This document shows positions 19,481 to 30,100 of a DNA stretch of 64,000 nucleotides, one piece after another. Made by a program: the position numbers and the translations under genes. This DNA is from an uncultured Prevotella sp. (GTDB lineage Bacteria; Bacteroidota; Bacteroidia; Bacteroidales; Bacteroidaceae): positions 1 to 64,000 of the forward strand of contig CALZXH010000003.1 of assembly GCA_945830055.1 (NCBI GenBank), in the 5' to 3' direction. How positions within the stretch are numbered: position 1 is the stretch's first letter; the number at the start of each line of letters is the position of its first letter. The notes beneath the pieces were generated by a model. The model saw nothing but the letters and a program-made list of their open reading frames with translations. It searched no databases and was not told the origin of the DNA.

Positions 19481-19556
19481 CAGTAAACAGAATCGGCATG
19501 GGCTCAGCAGGCTCATGCATATTGATAAATAACCAATAACAAATTTTTATTAACCT

Positions 19557-22500
19557 ATGACAAAAACTCTTTGGAAGTATGTCTTGATTCTGGTGTGCTT
19601 GTGTGGCGTCTCTACCGCCCAGGCTGCCTTCAAAGACATCAGGATTGATCTGACGGGGCACAACCTGCTCACAGATCAGGAAGTGACCGACAAGACGTTG
19701 GTCAACTTTGGAGTGGCTATCGCAGATGACGGAACTCCGTCGCGCGTGGCAGCCGACGATGCTTCTGCAGCCATCGTCCTCTCAGGAAAGTATCACAGTG
19801 AAGAACATGGCTGGGGCAATTTCTCTGCCACCGTGGCTGTGGAAGGCCCCGTAAGGGTAAGCATGGGCACCTGTGCATGGGGTGGCGACGTGACCGTGAA
19901 GGATGCTTCGGGCAACGTTGTGACAACCTTCAGCAGCAACAACGGTACCTGCTATCACAACAACAAGACAGAGAATATAGCATCTGCCATCTACAAGGGC
20001 ACGGAGGCTACCACGCTGACCATCAGCGGCGGTAACTACACCCCGTACATCGCGGTGGAGACTGTGGATCCGTCAGAGATTGCGGAAACCGCTACCATCA
20101 CCTACTCGCTTGGCGATGTGGTGGCTGAGGGCGAAGTGCCTGCAGCAGACAAGGTGGATGTGGGCAGCAAGTTCACCATTCCTGCCAACCGTACATTATT
20201 TATAGCAGGCAAGACGCTGACCGCATGGACCGATGGAACCAACCAATATGTAGCCGGTGAGGAGGTGACCGCAAACGAGACAAGCATCACACTCACCCCG
20301 GTATTCGCCGACAACACCGTGTCACTGGCTGACCGCACCGAGGCGGTGACTGTGAAATGGGATTTCCAGAGAAAGAACGGAGCACCCACACTGGCATGTC
20401 AGGGGAAAACGATGATTTATGTGACACAGGTCAAGGTAGGTGATGCCACCATAGACGTGAAGATGGACTGCGACGCCACATCGGGCAAGATTGCCAACGG
20501 CAACTGGACCGACTGGTGCCAGATGAACGGAGGTACCAAACTCACCATCCCCTCCTGCAAGGGAGCGGAAGTAAGTCTGGAAGCATACGGCACGATTACT
20601 ACCACCACCATCGACGGACAGACCGACTATACTCAGGGTAACGTGATTAACTACACCATCGCCAACAGCGCCGAGACCATCGACATCGTGATTGGCGACG
20701 GCTCTTATTACAGATATGTTCAGGCTGTATTGCCCGTTGTACAAGGTCCGCAGGAGTCTGTGACTTACACGAACGAGCCTGCTACAATCAACTGGCCTTG
20801 CAACAGTTCGGAAGACTACTCCACCGTGGGCACCGTACTTCCCAAGGGCGCTTTCAGTACTGTGGCGATGAATACCGGCGACCTCACCATTACCGGCACA
20901 GGCACCGGACAGGCTGTGGATGCCGACGGCAATAAGGTGAAATTCGTGAAGTTCAAGCCCGCTGGAACCACCCAGGCTGTAGAATGGATGGTGAAGCCCG
21001 TCAAAGGTGTCACCTTCACGCCGACCAAAATAAGTGCCTATATCCAGCGCTTCGGTACCGACGCTGAGAACGGTGTTACCGTAACTGCCTATACAGAGGG
21101 TGGAGAAACCATTACACTGGGCAATTATACCGCTCCCCGTGCCAACAAGACACAGGATAAGGACAAATTCGGCGCAAGCAGCAACTATACCAACCGCTTC
21201 GAAATCACCCTGACCCAAGAGCAGCAACAGCAGCTCTCTACCACAGAGAAGCTTTACGTCTCTGCCACCGTGGGCGTAGGCAGCACGAAAGAGGGCGGTT
21301 TCAGCGACATCCAAATCGAGGGTGTATTGAACGGCACCTCCGAAGCCGTGGCTTACTACACACTGACCGCAGCTGCCAATCCCGAAGAGGGAGCACAGGT
21401 GACCGTATATCCCAAGAGCGACCAATACGAAGACGGCAGCGAGGTGAAACTTACCGCCACTCCTGCCTTCGGATATGACTTCGAGAACTGGACGGATGCC
21501 GCAGGCAACGTATTGTCAGAGGAAAAGGTGTATGTACACACCGTGAAAGACAACGTGGTGATTTCCGCCAACGTGAAGAAGGTGAACACCTATGCGCTGG
21601 ATATCGCCGTAGAGGGCGGAGCCAACGACTACATGGTGAGCCTGAGTCCCGCTCCTACCGTAGTGGATGGAAAGAATATGTATGAAGAGGGAACCAAAGT
21701 GGTATTGAGCGCTTCTTCTAATGCCATCCTCACTTTCACCAACTGGAGCAACGGTGAGACGGCTTCTGAAATGGCTGTCACCATGAACGAGGACAAGAGT
21801 TTCGTGGCTTCTTATTCTGCTATCGACTATATTGCCGGTTGGGACTTCATCAAGTCTGGTGGCAATGGCCGTGCCGCTGACTTCGCCGCAGCCGACAACG
21901 ATGCCGACGCACTGGTATTGCGCAATGCCGATGGCAACGAGAGTGGCTGGCTTGACAAGAGCGAACAGAGTGGAGGCGGTTACGAAGGCAGACCTGCTGC
22001 TGTGAACTGGAGAACAGGTGCCTCCAACGGTGACGTGGGCAACTGGTACTGGCAGACATCCGTAAATGCCGCAGCCTTTACCGACCTCCAGGTAATCACC
22101 TCTATGGTATATAACTACAACGCCTATACTACCCAACTGGTAGAATACTCTTTGGACGGAACTAACTGGACCACCATCGGCAAGGTAGAACTGGAGGGTG
22201 TCAAGAACTGGAAGGATGCCACCTTCAGTGTACCTGCAGAAGCCAACAACCAGGAGAAGGTATATTTCCGTTGGATAAGCGACAAGACTTCTGCCGTAGA
22301 TGGTACGGCCTCTGCCAACGACGGTATCGCCCTGGGTGCCACCTTCATCATCGGAACCGCCAAACTGATTGACGACGGTACCGCTCCCAAACTGGTTAGC
22401 AGCGTGCCCGAGAACAATGGTACCGGTGCTTCTGCCAACGGCAAGGTAGTGCTCACCTTCGACGAGAAGATCAAACTCACCGACAAGGCTACAGCCACTA

Positions 22501-24065
22501 TCAACGGCCAACAACTCACTCCTGTAGTGAGCGGCAAGACCGTTATCTGCGAATACAAGGGTCTCGACTACGCTTCCGACGTGAAGTTTGTACTGGCAGG
22601 CGGCTCTGTGGCTGACCTCACCGACAACGTGCTCAGCGAAGACATCGTCATCAGCTTCCAGACCAAGGTGAAGCCCTTTGTGGAGAAAGCACTTTACGAC
22701 TTCATCGTGCCTGTGGACGGCAGCATCTCCAAGGCACTCGAAGCAGCCAACTCACGTGGTGCCAGCGCCACCAACCGCTACCGCATCCTGATAACCAACG
22801 GCAGCTACGTGTTCGACACCAACGGCACTACCACCGGAGGTGACGGCAAGACCTACGACGACCCGCGCTCCTACCTCACCGCTCCTTACGTATCGTTCAT
22901 CGGCGAGTCGAAGGAGGGTGTGACCATCACCAACAAGACTCCTGATGCCAACTGGGACAACGGCTATGGCCAGGCTTGTCCGCTGGAAGGTATCGGCAAG
23001 GGTGATGTGCTGATTATCCAGAAGAACGGACACGACGCCTACTTCCAGGGACTCACCATGAAGAGTTCTATGGGTGATGCCCACGGACGCGACATCGTGC
23101 TCAACGACCAGTCTAACCGCACCATCTTCAAGGATGCTTGTCTGTGGGGTTACCAAGACACCTATGTATCCAACAGCGATGCAGGCAAGTTCTACTTCGA
23201 GGGCGGTGTGATCCGCGGAAGGACCGACTACCTCTGCGGCAAGGGCGACGTATATTATAATGAAGTGACCCTGCAGCAGTGTGGCGGAGGCGGTTATCTG
23301 GCTGTACCTTCCAAGGCAAAGAAGTACGGTTATGTGTTCAACAACTGCTACATCAAGCAGGAGACCAGCGATGTGACCTTCTACTTGGGTCGTCCATGGG
23401 GTTCGGGTACACCAACCGCTTGCTTCATCAACACCAAGATGGACGTGAATGCCATAGGCAACGGCTGGGCTGACATGAGCGGCGGATGGCCGAAACGCTT
23501 TGCAGAATACAACTCGTACCTCACCACAGGTACTCCCATCGACCTCTCGGGTCGTCGTACCAGCTGGACCGACGGTAACGGTGTGGTTCACGAGAACGAC
23601 CCCATCCTTACCATCGAAGAGGTGAAGGAGATGAGTCTACAGAATGTGATGGGTCAGGACGACGACTGGGATCCCACTGCACTCACCGAACAGGCTTCGG
23701 CTCCCACCAATGTGACGATCGAGGGCAACACCCTGTCATGGGACGACAACAACTACGTGCTCTGCTGGGTACTCAGCAAGAACGGCAAGTTTGTATGCTG
23801 CACCACAACAAACTCCTACACCGTTGACGATGCTTCTGCCACATGGACAGTAAGGGCTGCCAACGAGATGGGCGGTTTGGGTGAAGCCAGCAAGGCCAAC
23901 GTTTCTAGCGGCATCAAAGAGATGAAGGCCGCAGGCACTACTGTGGTACGCACCTCCCTCTTCAACATGAGCGGCGTGCAGGTAGGCAACGGCTACAAAG
24001 GCGCTGTCATTCAGGTACAGACGCTCGACAACGGCCAGCAAGTAGTTACCAAGACCGTGAGATAG
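19557..24065 (+). CDS. Multidomain secreted pectin methylesterase (CE8), with accessory beta-sandwich, InlB-B-repeat and SbsA Ig-like modules
   Basis: 1502 aa. C-terminal CE8 signatures ITNGSYVFDTNGTT, YVSFIGESKEGVTITN, GYQDTYVSNSDAGKFYFEGGVIRGRTDYLCGKGDVYYNEVTL, YLGRPWGSG; InlB-like ATPAFGYDFENWTDAAGN; Ig-like SSVPENNGTGASANGKVVLTFDEKI. Confidence 0.88.
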   Translation: MTKTLWKYVLILVCLCGVSTAQAAFKDIRIDLTGHNLLTDQEVTDKTLVNFGVAIADDGTPSRVAADDASAAIVLSGKYHSEEHGWGNFSATVAVEGPVRVSMGTCAWGGDVTVKDASGNVVTTFSSNNGTCYHNNKTENIASAIYKGTEATTLTISGGNYTPYIAVETVDPSEIAETATITYSLGDVVAEGEVPAADKVDVGSKFTIPANRTLFIAGKTLTAWTDGTNQYVAGEEVTANETSITLTPVFADNTVSLADRTEAVTVKWDFQRKNGAPTLACQGKTMIYVTQVKVGDATIDVKMDCDATSGKIANGNWTDWCQMNGGTKLTIPSCKGAEVSLEAYGTITTTTIDGQTDYTQGNVINYTIANSAETIDIVIGDGSYYRYVQAVLPVVQGPQESVTYTNEPATINWPCNSSEDYSTVGTVLPKGAFSTVAMNTGDLTITGTGTGQAVDADGNKVKFVKFKPAGTTQAVEWMVKPVKGVTFTPTKISAYIQRFGTDAENGVTVTAYTEGGETITLGNYTAPRANKTQDKDKFGASSNYTNRFEITLTQEQQQQLSTTEKLYVSATVGVGSTKEGGFSDIQIEGVLNGTSEAVAYYTLTAAANPEEGAQVTVYPKSDQYEDGSEVKLTATPAFGYDFENWTDAAGNVLSEEKVYVHTVKDNVVISANVKKVNTYALDIAVEGGANDYMVSLSPAPTVVDGKNMYEEGTKVVLSASSNAILTFTNWSNGETASEMAVTMNEDKSFVASYSAIDYIAGWDFIKSGGNGRAADFAAADNDADALVLRNADGNESGWLDKSEQSGGGYEGRPAAVNWRTGASNGDVGNWYWQTSVNAAAFTDLQVITSMVYNYNAYTTQLVEYSLDGTNWTTIGKVELEGVKNWKDATFSVPAEANNQEKVYFRWISDKTSAVDGTASANDGIALGATFIIGTAKLIDDGTAPKLVSSVPENNGTGASANGKVVLTFDEKIKLTDKATATINGQQLTPVVSGKTVICEYKGLDYASDVKFVLAGGSVADLTDNVLSEDIVISFQTKVKPFVEKALYDFIVPVDGSISKALEAANSRGASATNRYRILITNGSYVFDTNGTTTGGDGKTYDDPRSYLTAPYVSFIGESKEGVTITNKTPDANWDNGYGQACPLEGIGKGDVLIIQKNGHDAYFQGLTMKSSMGDAHGRDIVLNDQSNRTIFKDACLWGYQDTYVSNSDAGKFYFEGGVIRGRTDYLCGKGDVYYNEVTLQQCGGGGYLAVPSKAKKYGYVFNNCYIKQETSDVTFYLGRPWGSGTPTACFINTKMDVNAIGNGWADMSGGWPKRFAEYNSYLTTGTPIDLSGRRTSWTDGNGVVHENDPILTIEEVKEMSLQNVMGQDDDWDPTALTEQASAPTNVTIEGNTLSWDDNNYVLCWVLSKNGKFVCCTTTNSYTVDDASATWTVRAANEMGGLGEASKANVSSGIKEMKAAGTTVVRTSLFNMSGVQVGNGYKGAVIQVQTLDNGQQVVTKTVR

Positions 24066-24089
24066 TGTTATAAGTTAATAATGAAGGTT

Positions 24090-24130
24090 GAGGGGCGAAG
24101 AACTTTTTTATTCTTCGCCCCTCATTTTTA
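24090..24130 (+). terminator. Intrinsic terminator after the CE8 gene
   Basis: GAGGGGCGAAGAA-N8-TTCTTCGCCCCTC perfect 13-bp stem followed by ATTTTTA. Confidence 0.9.
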
Positions 24131-24140
24131 TCCCTGCCCT

Positions 24141-24266
24141 ATTCAGTTGTCAACTGCTTGCCCGATTCAGTTGGCAGGTGCTTTTCCGACTCAGTTGGCA
24201 GGTGCTTTTCCGACTGGCTATTCATGTTGCACTAGAATAGGGCATTCATGTTGCATTAGAATACCC
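24141..24266. repeat. 24-bp-period tandem repeat block, two unit families
   Basis: ATTCAGTTGTCAACTGCTTGCCCG / ATTCAGTTGGCAGGTGCTTTTCCG / ACTCAGTTGGCAGGTGCTTTTCCG, then ATTCATGTTGCACTAGAATAGGGC / ATTCATGTTGCATTAGAATACCC. Confidence 0.85.
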
Positions 24267-24395
24267 AGTTCTAATATCACAAGAAGACGGCTTGATGCAA
24301 TTCATCTGAAAAAAGAATGAATTTGCACATGAAGATGGTTCCTGACAACAGAAAAAGGCAAAGAAAGCATTGCAAACTCCTAAATTAAACAAATT

Positions 24396-24453
24396 TTCCA
24401 CCTATATCCGTTAAATATTCTACCCTGCAAGCCAAAGATATAGTGTAACTTTG
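24396..24453 (+). promoter_or_regulatory. Candidate activator-dependent PUL promoter: TTCCACC-N15-TTCTACCC-N20-TAACTTTG
   Basis: Direct half-sites at 24396-24402 and 24418-24425 (22-bp period); TAnnTTTG at 24446-24453. Confidence 0.5.
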
Positions 24454-24628
24454 CGCCGTATTTTGGGGGAAAGCGCCGTTGTTTTGGAAACATTCCCTCA
24501 TCCACAACAAAAGGAAGAGCTTACTTCTGTACGGAAATATGAGATGGCATTTGTATATATTTTCACACACCACCTATTAAAAAAAGATAAAATGGAAGAT
24601 AAGATGCAAAATTATAAAAAGAAAAACA

Positions 24629-24636
24629 TAACTTTG
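24629..24636 (+). promoter_or_regulatory. Second candidate -7 element TAACTTTG in the same intergenic region
   Basis: TAnnTTTG match about 155 nt upstream of the FAS1 lipoprotein gene. Confidence 0.4.
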
Positions 24637-24790
24637 CATAGATTAAGGTTACAAACCGCAACCCTTTCCGGCAGGAAATATGGCGTGGTTTGAGAAAAAC
24701 CTGTAAGACTACAGACCTATACATAATGCAGAGACCGTGACATTAGGCACACAAGTGCTTGAAAAAGAAATACTAAACTAAAACAAAAAT

Positions 24791-27151
24791 ATGAAAAGAA
24801 CAACATTCGTAAGAAAAACAATTGGCATCCTTTTGTTTTCTTCTCTGCTGTCTTCTTGCTCCGATTTGGACGATTACTACGATTCGCCGAGTTGGATGGG
24901 CGGTTCCGTATATCAGGAACTGCAGGATGAAGGCAACTACAACATCTTTCTGAAAGGTGTTCAGTTATTAGGCTGGGAACCCGTGATGAACGGAAAGTCT
25001 ATCGTCACCGTGATGGCTCCCGACGACAATGCCATGACCACCTATCTGCAAGAGCACTACAACACCACCGACATCACTCAGGTGGAACTTGGGGAACTGA
25101 AGAAGCTGATTGGCTATCACATCCTTTACTACGCCTTCGACAAGAACAAACTCATCAACTTCCGCCCATTGGAAGGCGACGGAGCCACCGACGAAGAGAA
25201 GGACATCAACGCCGGACTGTTCTACAAGTTCCGCACCCGTAGTCAGGAACCCATCTCCACTGCCTATGACAAGACAAGACAGAAGGACGTGAAGGTGTAT
25301 CACAACGAGCAGATGCTGCCTGTGTTCTCCTACAGAATGTTCCAGACCAAGGGCGTTGACGCAAAAGAGAACTACGAATATTTCTTCCCACAGACGGGAT
25401 GGAAGGGCGACGGAGGCTTCAACGTGGCCAACGCAGCCGTTACGGAGTATGCCAAGATTGGGCGCAACGGATATATCTACAAGATAGACCGCGTGCTGAA
25501 ACCCATGAAAACCATCTATCAGGAGCTGAAGGCCAAGGGCAACTTCACCCGCATTCTCAGCCTGTATGACAACAGCGAGTATTACGAGGCCGACGAGGAA
25601 ATGACTCGCGAAACGGGCAGTGCCGACACCCTGTATCACCACTACCACAAGTTGCCGCTGGTGAACATCGACAGCGAATGGGGCAATGTGATGAGCTACA
25701 GCAGCGTGTATGCCTTGGCCAGCACCGCCTACTCCATCTTTGCCCCCACCGACGAGGCTTTCCAGAACTTCTTCAACGAATATTGGGGACAGGGAGGCTA
25801 CTCCAGCATCGAAGACATTGACTCTGTGACCATGCAGGAGCTGATGCGCAACTGCGTGTATCCCACCAGCATTGCCTTCCCGGGAGAAATCAAGAACGGC
25901 AAAATCAAGAACATCGACGATGAGGTGATCAGCTTCAATCCCGACGACGTGCCCGTGGAAAACCGCATGATTTGCTCCAACGGCGTGGTCTATGGATGCA
26001 CAGAACTCACGCCTCCGGCCAAGTTCCGCGCAGTGACCGGTCCGGCCTTCCAATACAAGGACTACACCAACTTCAACGAGATGCTCAGCGGATCGAACAT
26101 GGCCTCCACGCTGATACAGGACGCCGTGAAGTATGTGATGCTCTACCCCACCAACGAGCAGATGTATAACGCACAGGGCATCGAGCGCAAAGACGGCGTG
26201 CTGATTTCAAATGCAGCCCCCAAGGGCATGTCGAAGACCACGATGACCAACTATATCCTGGCCCACGTGTCGAGCCCCATCGACGACGTGACCACCCTGC
26301 CCACGAGCGGAGTGAAGGTATTGCCCACCCTCTCTGACAGGAACAAGATATATATATATGTGAAAGACGGCAAGCTGACCAACAGCATCCAGCACAACAA
26401 GAGACTGAAGTATGCCGCCAACACAGCCACCGACGACCAGATATGGGCACCCTTTGCACCCCTGCAATATTTGGGCGATGAAAACGGATGGTCGAACGGT
26501 AATGCCTACTCCTACGACAACCTGCTGCTGCCCGGAGACTATAGCACCGAACTGGAAACCAAGTTGGTGAGCCTGATGATTTCCAACAGAAACGATGCCA
26601 CCACCGAGTTCTACGGATGGATCAACCTGCTGGGCAAGGCAGAACTGACCAACAACAGCGCAGGCAAGATAACCTTTATGCTGGAAAACTGCCTGATGCT
26701 GATTCCCACCACGCAGGCATTGGAAAAGGCTATCGTGGAAAACCGCATCCCGGGCGTGCAGGCTGAAGCAACAGCCACCGTGGGCAGCGACACCTTCTTC
26801 GACAACATCACCATCACAGACAGCGAAGCACTCACCAACTACGTGAAGAACTACTTCGTGCCTCTGACCACTGCCAGCATCAACGAATATCCCTATGTGG
26901 GCTGGGGTGAGGACACCAAGGCCACCAGCGACAAGGGTTTGATCACCTATCGCCAGACAGTGGATTTTGCCACCGGCGACGTTACCGCATCCAATATCAA
27001 CATCTATGACAAGGACGGCGCACTCAGTGTGACACTGACCGACTATATTACAGGCGAAGAAGGAGCCCCCGTGAAGGTCTATGGCGGTTACGACTATCTG
27101 CCCTTTATCTTTGAAGATGGTCCGGCACAACTGTTAGAAGATGTGTTTTAA
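24791..27151 (+). CDS. Fasciclin (FAS1) domain-containing lipoprotein
   Basis: 786 aa; lipobox LLSSCSDLDD; ITVMAPDDNAM-type FAS1 box (SIVTVMAPDDNAMTTYL; YSIFAPTDEAFQNFF). Confidence 0.82.
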   Translation: MKRTTFVRKTIGILLFSSLLSSCSDLDDYYDSPSWMGGSVYQELQDEGNYNIFLKGVQLLGWEPVMNGKSIVTVMAPDDNAMTTYLQEHYNTTDITQVELGELKKLIGYHILYYAFDKNKLINFRPLEGDGATDEEKDINAGLFYKFRTRSQEPISTAYDKTRQKDVKVYHNEQMLPVFSYRMFQTKGVDAKENYEYFFPQTGWKGDGGFNVANAAVTEYAKIGRNGYIYKIDRVLKPMKTIYQELKAKGNFTRILSLYDNSEYYEADEEMTRETGSADTLYHHYHKLPLVNIDSEWGNVMSYSSVYALASTAYSIFAPTDEAFQNFFNEYWGQGGYSSIEDIDSVTMQELMRNCVYPTSIAFPGEIKNGKIKNIDDEVISFNPDDVPVENRMICSNGVVYGCTELTPPAKFRAVTGPAFQYKDYTNFNEMLSGSNMASTLIQDAVKYVMLYPTNEQMYNAQGIERKDGVLISNAAPKGMSKTTMTNYILAHVSSPIDDVTTLPTSGVKVLPTLSDRNKIYIYVKDGKLTNSIQHNKRLKYAANTATDDQIWAPFAPLQYLGDENGWSNGNAYSYDNLLLPGDYSTELETKLVSLMISNRNDATTEFYGWINLLGKAELTNNSAGKITFMLENCLMLIPTTQALEKAIVENRIPGVQAEATATVGSDTFFDNITITDSEALTNYVKNYFVPLTTASINEYPYVGWGEDTKATSDKGLITYRQTVDFATGDVTASNINIYDKDGALSVTLTDYITGEEGAPVKVYGGYDYLPFIFEDGPAQLLEDVF

Positions 27152-27176
27152 GTAAAAACCTAAGATATATACTGAA

Positions 27177-30100
27177 ATGGAGAAGATTAAAAATATAATG
27201 ATTGCACTGCTGCTGTGCCTCACCACACAAGTCATGGCGCAGAAGACAGTGAGCGGAACGGTGACCGAAGACTTCGGAGGGCAGGCAGAGCCTTGTATCG
27301 GAGTGAACGTAACGTTCCAGAATGCACAGAAACGTATCATCGCCGGTGTGGTGACCGACTTCAACGGTAACTACTCTCTCAAGGTGCCTACCAACGAGAA
27401 GGGCCAGCTCACCTTGGTGTTCTCGTACATCGGAATGAAGACCAAGTCGTTCAAATATACCGGCCAAACCACGCTGAACGTGAAGATGGAGAGCGGCGCC
27501 ACCCAGATTAAGGAGGTGACTGTGAAAGGAAAGAGAGGCAGCCGCAACGAAATGGGTGTGACCGACCGTCAGATGTCGTTCGCCACCCAAAAGATCAACA
27601 TGGACGACATTACCGCTGTGCAGCCTGTCACCTCTATCGAGGAGGCGCTGCAGGGACAACTTGGTGGTGTGGATATCGTGGCTGCCGGTGACCCGGGTGC
27701 CAAGAGCAACATCCGCATCCGTGGTACAGCCACACTGAACAGCAATGCCGACCCGCTCATCGTGATCAACGGTGTGCCCTACTCTACCGACATCGACGAC
27801 TCGTTCGACTTCAATACCGCCAACCAGGAAGACTTTGCACAGATGCTGTCGCTCAACCCCAACGACATCGAGAGCATCGAAGTGCTCAAGGATGCGGCCT
27901 CTACCGCCGTTTATGGTACGGCAGGAGCCAACGGTGTGCTGCTCATCACCACCAAGAAGGGTGCCATGGGCAAGACACGTTTCTCGTTCTCCACGAAGAA
28001 CTCCTACAAGATTGAGCCCAAGTCGATGCCCATGCTGAGCGGTAACGACTACGTGGCCTACATGCAGGATGCCATCTGGAACTCAGCCAACGCACAGGGA
28101 TTGAACAAGTCGGGCGGACTGCTGCAATACCTGTTCAACCAACCTGAAATCGGCTATTCACCCGACTGGCGCTATTTCGACGAATACAACCAGGATGTGG
28201 ATTGGCTCTCATACCTCACAAAGAACGCCTTCACCACCGACAACAGTTTCTCCATGTCGGGCGGTGGAGAGAAAGCCACCTACAGATACTCGCTCTCTTA
28301 CCTGAATGAGGGGGGTACCACAGTGGGCACAGGACTGACCCGATTGAACACCAGCCTGAACGTGGGCTACCGTTTCTCCGAGAAATTCGTGGTGGAAGCA
28401 GAATACACCTATTCAGACTCCAAGAAAAAGGCCCCCTGGACAGACAAACTGCGTGCCGAGGCCATGCGCAAGATGCCCAACAAGAGCCCCTACTACATCG
28501 ATGATGCCACAGGCGGCATGACCGACATATACTTCACACGTCAGGAGGATGACTTCCAAGGTGCATTCAACGGAAAGGATGCCAACTTCCATCCCCTCAT
28601 CATGGCAGAGGACAGCTACAACAATCTGCGCACACGCGAGCAGAAGATGACCGTGAGAGCACGCATCTATCCCACCACACACCTGCAGGTGAACGGATAT
28701 GTGTCTATGAAATACAAGACCCAGCGCACAGAGTCGTTCCTGCCACAGGGAGCCACGGGAATCAGCGCAGGAAGTACCAACACCTATTCCATCGGCGGTG
28801 TGATCTATCCTGCCAATATCTTTGCCAACCGCGCAGAGAACAACTATTCCAACAACTTCTCGCTGCAAAGCGAAATCAAGGCCATGTACAACAATGAATG
28901 GAACGACAAGATGCACCAGCTCACCGCCACCGCACTGTGGCGCACCTCGCAGAGCCGCAGTTCAAGTTCTGCAGCCGTGAGATACAACGTGGGTTCGTCC
29001 TCATTGGCCGACCCAGCATCGGGCACAGGTGCCTTGCTGTCGCAGGGTTCAGGCATCTCTGAAGTACGCAAGTTGTCGGGAATCGGAAGTATCGTATATA
29101 CCTTCATGGACAGATATACCATCAACGGAACGCTGAACTATGAAGGAAACTCCAGCATCGGCAGAGACAACCGCTGGGGCCTGTTCCCCGCAGTGGGTGT
29201 GTCATGGCAGTTTGCCGATGAGCCCTTCATGGCATGGTCGAAGAAAGTGCTGTCGGAACTGAAGTTCCGTGTGAGCTACGGTGAGAGCGGAAACACCCCG
29301 AGTGGCACCTCTCCCTACGTGGGAACCTATGTGTCGCAGGGCTCCTATATGGATGGCAACGCCGTAACGGCACAGTCCATGCAGCTGAACAAGCTGAAAT
29401 GGGAGCGTTCGGCAGAATGGAACATCGGTCTTGACTTCAATCTCTGGGACGGAGTGCTCACCGGTTCGTTCGACTATTACGACAAGAAGACCACCGACCT
29501 GTTGCAGAAGAAGTTTTACATCCCCTCATACACAGGTTTTGCCAACAACTACTTGGCCTATTACAACGCAGGTGCTCTGCGCAACAAGGGTGTGGAATTC
29601 AGGGCCGACTGGCTCGCCTTGAAGACCAAGGACTGGCAGTTGAAAGTGAACTTCAACATCAGCCGCAACGAGAACGAGATTATCGAGATGCCTGGTTACA
29701 GCGAGGAGAACTACTCTGCCAAAAACGGTGAGTATGCCACCCGCATCGTGTCGGGAACATCCGTGGGTTCTTTCTTTGGCTACCGCTACCTCGGCGTGTA
29801 TCAGAACACAGAAGACACCTACGCCAAGGATGCTGACGGCAACATCATGTACGACCTCCAGAGCAAGCCCATCGTCATGTCCAATCTTGACAAGCAGTGC
29901 TTCCCCGGCGATGCCAAATACGAGGATATCAACAAAGACGGCAAGATTGACAAGAACGACATCGTGTATCTCGGCAACTGCAACCCCATGCTCAGTGGTG
30001 GTGGCGGCTTCAACCTGAGATGGAAGGACTGGAGCGTGACAGTGTTCATGCACTACCGCCTGGGACAGAAGATTGTGAACCAGGCACGTATGAATGCAGA

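Noticed and set aside
24141-24266. Possible CRISPR array
   Set aside because: Units are contiguous 24-mers without unique spacers, and no cas genes are nearby.
24081-24320. 79-aa ORF with repeated PTQLAGAFPT / CCTRIGHSCC segments
   Set aside because: It simply reads through the 24-bp tandem repeats and begins inside a terminator; no initiation context or homology support.
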